DNA from: Acidobacteriota bacterium
Lineage (GTDB): Bacteria; Acidobacteriota; Vicinamibacteria; Vicinamibacterales; CAVVIG01
Direction: 5' to 3'
Length of the DNA stretch: 13,791 nucleotides
Assembly: GCA_016195295.1 (NCBI GenBank)
Contig: JACPZV010000079.1
Location: 1-13,791, forward strand
Positions within the stretch are counted from its first letter, which is position 1. Each line of letters starts with the position of its first letter. The notes under the pieces are model-generated. The model made no database searches. It worked only from the letters and a program-made list of their open reading frames with translations, and was not told the origin of the DNA. The position numbers were made by a program, and so were the translations under genes. This document shows, one piece after another, positions 6,731 through 13,193 of this stretch.

Positions 6731-8101
6731 CTATTGGGCGGCGCCCGACCGCTTCCACTGGGCTAGGCGCGCGTCGCGGTCCAGCTTGGCGCCGCCCAGG
6801 TAGACGGCGGAGATTTCGCGTGTATTGCGAATGTTTTCGAGCGGATTCGCCGACAACACGATGAAGTCCGCGCGCTTGCCGACGGCGAGCGTGCCCATGT
6901 CCTTCAGGCCCAGCAACTCCGCGGGCCGCGACGTCGCAGCCACAATCGCTTGCGACGGCGTCAGCCCGGACTTCACCCATCGGGACATCTCGTGATGATC
7001 CGCCCAGCCGAACGCGTGGCGCGGAGTGATGCCCGCGTCCGTGCCCAGCACGAGGCGCGCGCCCGCGGCCACATACTGCGGCAGGTTGTTGGCGAGAATC
7101 GCCTCGCGGTTGGCGGCGTTTGGCGACACGGGTCCGCAGCTCGCCGCGCGGATGTCGGCGAGCGTCTTCGCGGGGTACGTCTGATCGATGAACGGATCGT
7201 TGTCGCACACTTCGCTGCGGTCGCCGAGACCGATCACCGTGGTCCAGTACGGCTTTTTTTCGCGCAGCAGCGCGAGAAACTCGTCGTCCAGTTTTTCATT
7301 CTGGGTCGTGTGCACCAGGACGTCGGCGCCTGCGCGCACGACGGCCTTCTGATCGGGCAGCGCGATCGCGTGCGCGTGCACCATCATCTGGTGCGCGTGG
7401 GCCTCGTCTATGATCGCGTTGTAGACTTCGGGCGTCATCTTCGGATACGTGCCGCGCCGATCGTCGACCCAAATCTTCACGCTCTTGAGCTGCCGGGCGG
7501 CCATCGTCCGCACCGCCGCGCGCGCCTCTTCGCCGGTCGACACTTCGTAGACGACGTGCAGCGCGCTCGTGCCTTTCAGCAGGATCGCGTCCGGCCCGCC
7601 GTTGGGCGGCGCCATGCCCGGCATGAAGAGAAACCGTGAGGCGGGCGCAAACTTCCCGGCGTCCTGATCGCGCTGGAACTGAATCGCTTGATCGGTCGGG
7701 CTGCTGCCCACCGACTGCGTCACCGCGATGCCGTAGAACGCTTCGCGCTGAAGATGATCGAGCACGTTCTGCGGCGTGTAGTTCTCCGCGCCCCAGCTCG
7801 TGTAGCCCTCGTAGCCGATGTGGACGTGCACGTTGATCATCGCGGGCATGACCGTCTTGCCGGCGAGATCGACGCGCGTGGCGCCGGCCGGCGCCCTCAC
7901 CGCGCCGCTTCGGCCGAGCGCCGTGATGCGACCGCCTGAGACGACAAACGCGCCGCTCTCGATCGGTGCGCTGGTGTCGCCGATGATCAAACGAGCGCCT
8001 TCGTACAGGACGACGGCGGACGCGCCGCGCGATTGCGAGTACGCGATCGACGCCAACAACGCGACCATCAGCCCGCACGCCGGCAGAGTCATCCGACGCA
8101 T
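6731..8101 (-). CDS. Exported imidazolonepropionase-like amidohydrolase
   Basis: This metal-dependent hydrolase of the amidohydrolase superfamily has 456 residues, the usual length. The signal peptide spans residues 4-22 (ASIAYSQS). The catalytic metal site can be followed: HVH at 92-94, K209 in VKIWVDD as the likely carboxylated lysine, HAH at 242-244, H264 in LVHTT and D355 in LGTDAG. The C-terminal GTLAVGKRADFIVL (403-416) is the usual strand pair closing the second beta-domain. Relatives include prolidase- and imidazolonepropionase-like enzymes acting on dipeptides or cyclic amides; the substrate here is unknown. The ATG at 8101 has a strong GGAGG 6 bases upstream. Unlike the propeller-fused relative at 1-2491, this one is a stand-alone domain. 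Confidence 0.92.
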   Translation of the reverse strand: MRRMTLPACGLMVALLASIAYSQSRGASAVVLYEGARLIIGDTSAPIESGAFVVSGGRITALGRSGAVRAPAGATRVDLAGKTVMPAMINVHVHIGYEGYTSWGAENYTPQNVLDHLQREAFYGIAVTQSVGSSPTDQAIQFQRDQDAGKFAPASRFLFMPGMAPPNGGPDAILLKGTSALHVVYEVSTGEEARAAVRTMAARQLKSVKIWVDDRRGTYPKMTPEVYNAIIDEAHAHQMMVHAHAIALPDQKAVVRAGADVLVHTTQNEKLDDEFLALLREKKPYWTTVIGLGDRSEVCDNDPFIDQTYPAKTLADIRAASCGPVSPNAANREAILANNLPQYVAAGARLVLGTDAGITPRHAFGWADHHEMSRWVKSGLTPSQAIVAATSRPAELLGLKDMGTLAVGKRADFIVLSANPLENIRNTREISAVYLGGAKLDRDARLAQWKRSGAAQ

Positions 8102-8141
8102 GTCGCACCTCCGTGGCCGAGGTTTTGCGGAAGCCGTTCAA

Positions 8142-8157
8142 GGAGGCTCTCGCCTCC
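8142..8157. repeat. Small perfect hairpin in the amidohydrolase leader
   Basis: GGAGGC (8142-8147), a TCTC loop and GCCTCC (8152-8157) form a 6-bp stem about 40 bases upstream of the amidohydrolase ATG at 8101. It could be a leader structure. Nothing else was recognised in the 8102-8200 gap. Confidence 0.25.
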
Positions 8158-8200
8158 ATGGACTTATGACCGCTGCGGGTGCCCCCGTGAGTGCCCTCTT

Positions 8201-8521
8201 TTATTTTCGCGTTCTAGTTCTAGCTTGTAGGGTTCCAGCCGCCCTTTTACGGGCCGCGTAGTACTTCTTCATCCGGTCCGCCGGGGATTCCCGCCACTTC
8301 GATGTCGCCGGCGTCTTTCCGCGCAGCTGGGCCTTGAAGCGGCGCATCACGTTAGCTTCGCGCTGCGTCAGCGTCCCGAAACCCATCATGCGCCGCAGCG
8401 TCTGACCGTCCTGGCCGAACGCGCGGCCCAATGTCGCACCGTGCTTATCTTCGAGCTGTAGGAGCCTTTCGAAGCTCATACGCCGAAGGGGTGAATCAGA
8501 AGCGAATGAATGTTTGCTCAT
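8201..8521 (-). CDS. Small basic protein of unknown function, coupled to the GNAT-like gene
   Basis: This protein of 106 residues is not one I recognise. It is strongly basic, with clusters of Arg/Lys (RRMSFERL, MRRFKAQLRGK, MKKYYAARKRAA, and a final RTRTRK), and has no signal peptide or membrane segment. Residues 15-70 look helical (SFERLLQLEDKHG, LTQREANVMRRF), so nucleic-acid binding is possible but unproven. Its ATG (8519-8521) overlaps the TGA of the upstream gene as ATGA, pointing to translational coupling. The last codons are a tandem GTTCTA repeat on the plus strand (8211-8222), producing the RTRTR tail. The base composition is less GC-rich than in flanking genes. Confidence 0.65.
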   Translation of the reverse strand: MSKHSFASDSPLRRMSFERLLQLEDKHGATLGRAFGQDGQTLRRMMGFGTLTQREANVMRRFKAQLRGKTPATSKWRESPADRMKKYYAARKRAAGTLQARTRTRK

Positions 8522-9165
8522 CGGTGTTTAGACCGCTCGCGCAGCTTTGCCTCCAGCTCAGACCGAAAGGCCACGTACTTCAGCTGCGTCACATAGAACA
8601 AGTCTCTCACGCGTTTCTTGAAGATGCCAGCGTAGAATTTGGCAGAGTTCTGTGTCGCTTCTCCCCAGATTGCACGGGCGCGAAGGGACTCCGCGACGTG
8701 CGCGACAAAATACAGCAGCGCAAAGCCGACGCCGCGAACCGGCGCGTCCGGGTTTTGCGCCAGCAACGGATGGACAGCAAGGAAGTCGATGAGAATGTTG
8801 TTGCACCAAGTTCTTCGGAAGAAGCATAGGCCGGCGAGGCGGCCATTCCTGAGGAATTCCCCCTTTGCCAGAATCAAAACCGCGACTTCCGCGTAAGGAT
8901 TATTCTGAGTGCTCGCTTGGATCTCGCGCAGGGTACTGGCAACGTAGAGCCCCGCCCTCGCCTCGCGCCAGCGGCGGAACGCCAGATGAGCAAGGTCGGC
9001 CGCGTCGCGTCTGATTGGGTTACTTTCACCACGCGCCGCTTCGTCCCAAGCCTTGAGCATCTTACTGTCCCGTCTCGCAGCGGCAACGAATGTGATGTGT
9101 CTTTTGTCGTCGAGGGGGTAACTGTCTTGGGGAATCCACAGGCCTTCGCCTGAAAATGGAGTCAT
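8518..9165 (-). CDS. GNAT-fold acetyltransferase-like protein
   Basis: This is a predicted cytoplasmic protein of 215 residues. The frame is open to 9441, but upstream codons would overlap the divergent methyltransferase gene, and a promoter lies at 9201-9229, so I place the start at the ATG at 9165. GNAT features are a beta strand ILIDFLAVHP (124-133), the acetyl-CoA loop RGVGFA (144-149) matching (R/Q)xxGx(G/A), the following helix, and NSAKFYAGIF (173-182), which resembles the Asn/Tyr-containing motif B. The N-terminal 60 residues are of unclear fold. The acceptor substrate is unknown. It forms a two-gene unit with the small basic protein. GNAT toxins exist, but they follow a ribbon-helix-helix antitoxin gene, and none is seen here. 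Confidence 0.7.
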   Translation of the reverse strand: MTPFSGEGLWIPQDSYPLDDKRHITFVAAARRDSKMLKAWDEAARGESNPIRRDAADLAHLAFRRWREARAGLYVASTLREIQASTQNNPYAEVAVLILAKGEFLRNGRLAGLCFFRRTWCNNILIDFLAVHPLLAQNPDAPVRGVGFALLYFVAHVAESLRARAIWGEATQNSAKFYAGIFKKRVRDLFYVTQLKYVAFRSELEAKLRERSKHR

Positions 9166-9200
9166 CGTCACACTCGAGGCCCCGCCGCAGATGCGTGAAA

Positions 9201-9229
9201 AGTATAAACATCTGAATGTGTGACGTCTA
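9201..9229 (-). promoter_or_regulatory. Promoter for the GNAT-like/small basic protein operon
   Basis: On the minus strand TAGACG (9224-9229, 4 of 6 matches to TTGACA) and TATACT (9201-9206, 5 of 6 matches to TATAAT) are separated by exactly 17 bp. The predicted transcript start near 9195 gives a leader of about 30 bases to the ATG at 9165. The surrounding DNA is AT-rich for this window. Confidence 0.5.
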
Positions 9230-9294
9230 TCGAATCTAATCCTGAAACGGCGATGCTTGAGATTCGCCGCCGTAGGCAGTAGATTGCGACGGTC

Positions 9295-9831
9295 ATGAGG
9301 CTTCGGCTCGCGAGCCTGCTCGCGATCATGCTTCTGGGTGCCCCGGCGAACGCGGGACAATTTCGGCCGAACCGCGTACCGGACGCGCCCTACGTCCCCA
9401 CGCCGCAGAGCGCGGTGGACGCGATGCTGGAGCTCGCGCACGTGACGTCGGCCGACATCGTCTACGACCTGGGTTCCGGCGACGGCCGCATTCCCATCAC
9501 CGCGGCGAAGCGGTACGGCGCGTTCGGCGTCGGCATCGAGATGGACTCGTTGCTGATTCGCCGGGCAAACGACAATCTGAAGCAGGCCGGCCTCGGCGAT
9601 CGCGTGCGCTTTGTGTATGGGGATCTCTTCGAAACCGACATCAGCGGCGCCACGGTTGTGACGCTGTTCTTACTGCCGCGTCTCAATCAGCAGCTGATTC
9701 CGAAGTTCAAACGCGAGCTGCGGCCGGGGACCCGCATCGTCTCCCACAAGTTCGATATGGGCGACGAGTGGCCCCCGGAGCAGTCGCATGACGTCGACGG
9801 GCTGATGATCTATCTCTGGACGATCGAATAG
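9295..9831 (+). CDS. Class I SAM-dependent methyltransferase with a signal peptide
   Basis: This methyltransferase of 178 residues has SAM motif I as VYDLGSGDGRIP (56-67), an acidic end of strand 2 at GVGIEMD (78-84), and YGDLFETD (108-115) before VVTLFLLPRL (121-130). The DLGSGDGR pattern and small size recall the FAM173/ATPSCKMT-type protein-lysine methyltransferases, so a protein target is one option. The N-terminus is a textbook signal peptide (residues 5-20, APANA before GQF), which is odd for a SAM-dependent enzyme. The ATG at 9295 has no strong Shine-Dalgarno site, but the signal peptide supports it. The gene is convergent with the creatininase-like gene, with only 4 bp between the stops. 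Confidence 0.88.
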   Translation: MRLRLASLLAIMLLGAPANAGQFRPNRVPDAPYVPTPQSAVDAMLELAHVTSADIVYDLGSGDGRIPITAAKRYGAFGVGIEMDSLLIRRANDNLKQAGLGDRVRFVYGDLFETDISGATVVTLFLLPRLNQQLIPKFKRELRPGTRIVSHKFDMGDEWPPEQSHDVDGLMIYLWTIE

Positions 9832-9835
9832 CGCG

Positions 9836-10843
9836 TCAGTGCTGGGTCGTTCCGCGCCGTTCCGCCTTCACCTTCCTGATCTCGTTCACGGCGTTGCTCA
9901 CGGTGATTTCGATCAGGTCCTTGCCGATTTCCTTCGTCGACGGACGCGGATCGCCGGTCACGCCGTTGTTCACGCGCGGCGGCGCATTCGGATCCTGACC
10001 GCGTCGTCCACCGCCACCCGTGCCGGCGCCCGCACCGGCGCCGGCGCCGCGCTGTCCACCGGCGGCCGCCGTCGCGTTCGCGCCCGCGGCCTGCCGCGCC
10101 ATGCGTGCGTCTCGCGCTGCCTTCCACTGCGCCGGCGTTTGACCAGTCGGATCGAACTGCACGGTCTTGTAGATCGGCCGCACGTAGATGTCTGGCGCCG
10201 GCTGCAGGTACAGCATCTCCGAGGTTTCCATCATCGCGCCGTGGCCGCCGATTGGGAGCTTGTGCTCGTAGAGGTACATGTCCACGTCGTCGTGCGTCTT
10301 GTTGTAGAAATCGCTGATGTAGTAGACCCGCACGCCTTTCGACGAGAGCTTCCTGTCTTCCTCTTCCGCCGCCTCGCGTATCTGATCCTGGCCGCCGCCG
10401 TGATCCCCCATCAGGAAAATGTCCTTGAAGCCGTTCATCGCCATGCTCTCGATCTCGGCGATCTGCACGGCCTTGAAGACGTCGGCGGGCATTTGAATCG
10501 CCCCTGGCTGATTCGTGTTCTCGCGCAGCCCCGTGGCATTGACGGCGATCGGCAGCACGGGCGCGACAAACGTCTTGCCCAGCCGTCTCGCGATCTCGAT
10601 CGCGTGGCTGCGCGCCATGATCGTGTGGCCGCCCAGCACGTCCTGCGGTCCGCGCTCCTCGGTGCCGCCGGTCACGACGAGGATCGACGTCCAGCCTTCG
10701 TTGTGCATTTTGTCGGACACCTCGGTGTGCGTGAGCAGCTCGAGCTCGACGAGATCTTTGATATTCAGGGTCCGCTGCGTTTGCGCGGACGCCACCAGCG
10801 CGGCCAGCGGCAGGACACCGGCCAGAGTCATCAGTCTCTTCAT
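9836..10843 (-). CDS. Exported creatininase-family protein with altered metal ligands
   Basis: The protein has 335 residues, against about 250-260 for creatininase. A signal peptide occupies residues 1-20 (LVASA before QTQR). Family landmarks are TGGTEERGPQDVLGGHT (58-74), which aligns with the G(S/T)EQHGPHLPLxTD block, GDHGGG (146-151) for NGHGGN, and GGHGAMMETSEM (199-210) for the HAGExETS block. E62 and H148 are kept, but the metal-ligand His and Asp of the first block appear replaced by R64 and H73, so ordinary dinuclear metal binding may be changed. Residues 253-283 are a Gly/Ala/Arg insert before the C-terminal helix. Family members hydrolyse cyclic amides such as creatinine or formamides; the substrate here is unknown. 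The ATG at 10843 has GGGAGG 4 bases upstream. Confidence 0.85.
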   Translation of the reverse strand: MKRLMTLAGVLPLAALVASAQTQRTLNIKDLVELELLTHTEVSDKMHNEGWTSILVVTGGTEERGPQDVLGGHTIMARSHAIEIARRLGKTFVAPVLPIAVNATGLRENTNQPGAIQMPADVFKAVQIAEIESMAMNGFKDIFLMGDHGGGQDQIREAAEEEDRKLSSKGVRVYYISDFYNKTHDDVDMYLYEHKLPIGGHGAMMETSEMLYLQPAPDIYVRPIYKTVQFDPTGQTPAQWKAARDARMARQAAGANATAAAGGQRGAGAGAGAGTGGGGRRGQDPNAPPRVNNGVTGDPRPSTKEIGKDLIEITVSNAVNEIRKVKAERRGTTQH

Positions 10844-10914
10844 ACGTCCTCCCGGGAGTTGCCCGTCTTGACTTCTCCTCGTGAGCGGCTACTGTAGCTG
10901 CCGGAGTTCCAATT

Positions 10915-11799
10915 CTGCAAATCGTCGTCTTTGGCGCCGGCGCGATCGGCAGCGTCTACGGCGCGAAGCTTTCCTCCGCACACGACGTCACCCTGGTCGC
11001 CCGCGAGGCGCACGCCCGGGAAATCAGCACGAACGGTCTGAGGATCGCGGGCGTCGAGGACGGCACGTACGCGGTCCACGCCGTGACCGCGCTCTCCGCG
11101 ATCGCGCCCGACACGCTGGTCATCTTCGCGACCAAGGTCTCCGATAGCGAGGTCGCCGCGCGGAGCCTCGCGCCTCTCGTGCGGCCCGACACGGTGATCC
11201 TCTGCGTGCAGAACGGCCTCTACAGCGAGGACGTCGTCAAGGCCGTCGTCGGCGATCGGTGCCGGGTGCTGCGCGCGATCACGCACGTCGGCGCGATTTT
11301 CAGAACGCCCGGCGTCGTCGAGCTCAAGGTCCGCAGCTACACCGCGATTGAGAACAGCCCGGTGAGCGCCGCGATCGCGGACGCCCTCACGGCCTGCGGT
11401 CTGGACGGGCGCGTCACCGACCGGATCAAAGAGGAGATGTGGCGGAAACTGGTCGTCAACTGCGTCATCAATCCCATCAACGCGATCACGCGAACGGAAG
11501 TCGGCGCGATCGCGGACGAGCGGCTCACTCCGCTCAAACGATTGATCGTGGACGAGTGCGTGAGCGTCGCGCGGCGCGACGGCGTCGCGCTCGAGGGCGA
11601 CCTGGTGGCCGCGATCGACGCTCAGTACGGCGCGTCGAGGAACCTGTCGTCGATGCAGCAGGATCTGCTGAAAGGCCGGCGGACCGAGATCGACTTCCTG
11701 AACGGCGCCGTCGTGCGCCTGGGCGAGCGGTACGGGATCGCATGCCCGGTGAACGCGGCGCTGGCGACAATTATCAGGCGGATGGAAGAGACGCGCTGA
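10915..11799 (+). CDS. Ketopantoate reductase (ApbA/PanE) family protein, probable CTG start
   Basis: This NADPH-dependent reductase family reduces 2-dehydropantoate to pantoate for coenzyme A. It has 294 residues. The Rossmann motif FGAGAIGS is at 6-13, followed by KVSDSE from 74, QNG at 99-101, WRKLVVNCVINPINAIT (176-192) and SSMQQDLLKGRRTEIDFLNG (246-265). N100, K178 and E258 line up with the catalytic residues of E. coli PanE (N98, K176, E256). No ATG, GTG or TTG lies in frame before the Rossmann motif. CTG at 10915 sits where family members have Met, 8 bases after a GGAG (10903-10906). ATT at 10912 is the alternative. The next standard start, GTG at 11083, would delete the nucleotide-binding motif. 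Other 2-hydroxyacid dehydrogenases of this fold are possible, as no pan gene is nearby. Confidence 0.85.
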   Translation: MQIVVFGAGAIGSVYGAKLSSAHDVTLVAREAHAREISTNGLRIAGVEDGTYAVHAVTALSAIAPDTLVIFATKVSDSEVAARSLAPLVRPDTVILCVQNGLYSEDVVKAVVGDRCRVLRAITHVGAIFRTPGVVELKVRSYTAIENSPVSAAIADALTACGLDGRVTDRIKEEMWRKLVVNCVINPINAITRTEVGAIADERLTPLKRLIVDECVSVARRDGVALEGDLVAAIDAQYGASRNLSSMQQDLLKGRRTEIDFLNGAVVRLGERYGIACPVNAALATIIRRMEETR

Positions 11800-11807
11800 C
11801 GTGCGGC

Positions 11808-13076
11808 CTACGGGCGCATCCGCGCCACGGCGCGCTCGGCCGCCTGCGCGACCCGCGGATCGCGATCCTTCAGCATCGGCTCGACCAGCGGCAGCCCGCG
11901 GGGATCGCGCGTCAGCCCGAGGATGTCGGCGACGTCCGCGCGGAGGCGCGGATCAGGATCGAGGGCGTAGGCCAGGAACTTCGCGGGCCGCGTCGACGCG
12001 ACTTCGATGAGGTACGCCAGCGCGATGTCGTGCCGCGACGCCTGGAGCAGCCCTTCGCCCAGCATGTCGATCGAAGCGTTCTCCAGCAGCACCGAGGCGA
12101 AGTTCCTCGACAGAATCACGTCGTCCGACCGCTCATACATGAGTGAGTCGTCTATCTCCGCGATTACGCGTCGATCGCCGCCGCGCGCCAGACCGGCGAT
12201 CGCGAGGGTCTTCAACCCTGTGTCCGTGGCCGTCAGGAGGCTCTTGAAGAGCGGCATGCTCGACGGATGCGCGATCCGCGCGAGGGCATCGAGCGCCGCT
12301 TCGGCCACGTCGCCCCGCGCGCGAGCCGAAAACAGATCGGTCAGCGGCTGCAGCGCCCGCTCGTAGCGCATCCCGCCGATGGCGCGCGCCGCGACGATCT
12401 TGATCACGTCCTCGCGATCGTCGAGCGCGGCGATCACGGCCGGCCCCACCGATTCGTTGAGCGTCTCGTCAGGCCACCTCGTGTAAATGCGGCCAATGAC
12501 GGCCACGGCCGCCAGGCGCATCTCACGCTGGGCCGATCCCGCCAAGTCCGCGAGGTACGGTCCGTTCGCCTCCTGGAGATCTCGCCGCGCCACGCCCTTC
12601 ACTTCGGCGGCCATCGCGCCGAACGCGTAGAGCGCTTCGACGGCCACGCGCGGGTTGTCATCATGTGCCGCCGCGCGCAGCGCGGCGAGCACCTCGGCGG
12701 GCGCCGGACGCCCGCTGCTCGCCATGGGCCCGGCCCAGAACGCGTCGGACGCCACGTCGTGCCGCACTTCGATCACGAAGCCGACGTGCCGCCGGGCGAC
12801 GACGTTCTTGTTCAGAAAGATCGCCACTTCACCCGCGATCGCCTCGAGCTGCACCTCGTCTACCGGATCGGCGACGAGCGCGGCGAGCGGGAGCGCCGCC
12901 CCGTAACAGGCCGCTTCTCGTAGCACGCGGGCCGCCTTGAGACGGATCGACGGATTCGTGCTGGCCAGATCCTGAGCCACGTCCGCCACGGGGCACGGCG
13001 TCGCCGCCTCGGCGATTCCCGAAGCGCTGAACAACAGGCCAGACAGCACGCCGAGACAGGTCGTCTTCACAGACAC
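11808..13076 (-). CDS. Exported HEAT-repeat protein
   Basis: This protein of 422 residues has a signal peptide at 6-25 (SGIAEA before ATPC), followed by paired helices of about 30 residues typical of HEAT/PBS-lyase repeats. The repeated DxxxxVRxxAAxALG pattern is visible, for example at NPSIRLKAARVL (41-52), DNPRVAVEALYAFG (140-153), REDVIKIVAARAIGG (221-235), DPDPRLRADVADILG (373-387) and DRDPRVAQAAERAV (404-417). C28 and C57 near the N-terminus may pair. Such proteins are scaffolds with no catalytic residues, and the partner is unknown. The GTG at 13076 has AGGAGG 5 bases upstream, a strong site. The 3' end lies 8 bp from the stop of the convergent ketopantoate reductase gene. Confidence 0.87.
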   Translation of the reverse strand: MSVKTTCLGVLSGLLFSASGIAEAATPCPVADVAQDLASTNPSIRLKAARVLREAACYGAALPLAALVADPVDEVQLEAIAGEVAIFLNKNVVARRHVGFVIEVRHDVASDAFWAGPMASSGRPAPAEVLAALRAAAHDDNPRVAVEALYAFGAMAAEVKGVARRDLQEANGPYLADLAGSAQREMRLAAVAVIGRIYTRWPDETLNESVGPAVIAALDDREDVIKIVAARAIGGMRYERALQPLTDLFSARARGDVAEAALDALARIAHPSSMPLFKSLLTATDTGLKTLAIAGLARGGDRRVIAEIDDSLMYERSDDVILSRNFASVLLENASIDMLGEGLLQASRHDIALAYLIEVASTRPAKFLAYALDPDPRLRADVADILGLTRDPRGLPLVEPMLKDRDPRVAQAAERAVARMRP

Positions 13077-13139
13077 GAGAGCCTCCTCTTAGCCGCTTCT
13101 CTTATCGGATGAAGAGCCTGCCTTCTGGAGGGGCGCCCA

Positions 13140-13161
13140 GCCGGGTCCGAAAGGACCCGGC
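13140..13161. repeat. REP-like palindrome with a GAAA loop
   Basis: GCCGGGTCC, a GAAA loop and GGACCCGGC form a perfect 9-bp stem in the gap between the Ig-like and HEAT-repeat genes. The flank continues CTACA, so the element begins GCCGG and ends CCGGCCTACA, like enterobacterial REP sequences. No T-run follows on either strand. Only one copy is in the window. A tandem CTACACG repeat (13162-13175) abuts it. Confidence 0.5.
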
Positions 13162-13193
13162 CTACACGCTACACGCGATCGATTTCGAACGGG

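Noticed and set aside
8201..9165. A classic GNAT toxin-antitoxin locus
   Set aside because: The partner gene follows the GNAT rather than preceding it and has no visible ribbon-helix-helix (DUF1778) motif; kept only as one hypothesis.
9166..9441. An N-terminal extension of the GNAT-like protein
   Set aside because: It would overlap the methyltransferase gene by 147 bases, is Arg/His-rich without structure, and lies upstream of a good promoter at 9201-9229.
10868..10896. TTGACT plus ACTGTA/TACTGT as a promoter for the ketopantoate reductase gene
   Set aside because: The -35 is good, but the -10 matches poorly, and CTACTGTAG is a short palindrome that reads equally on both strands; too weak to list.
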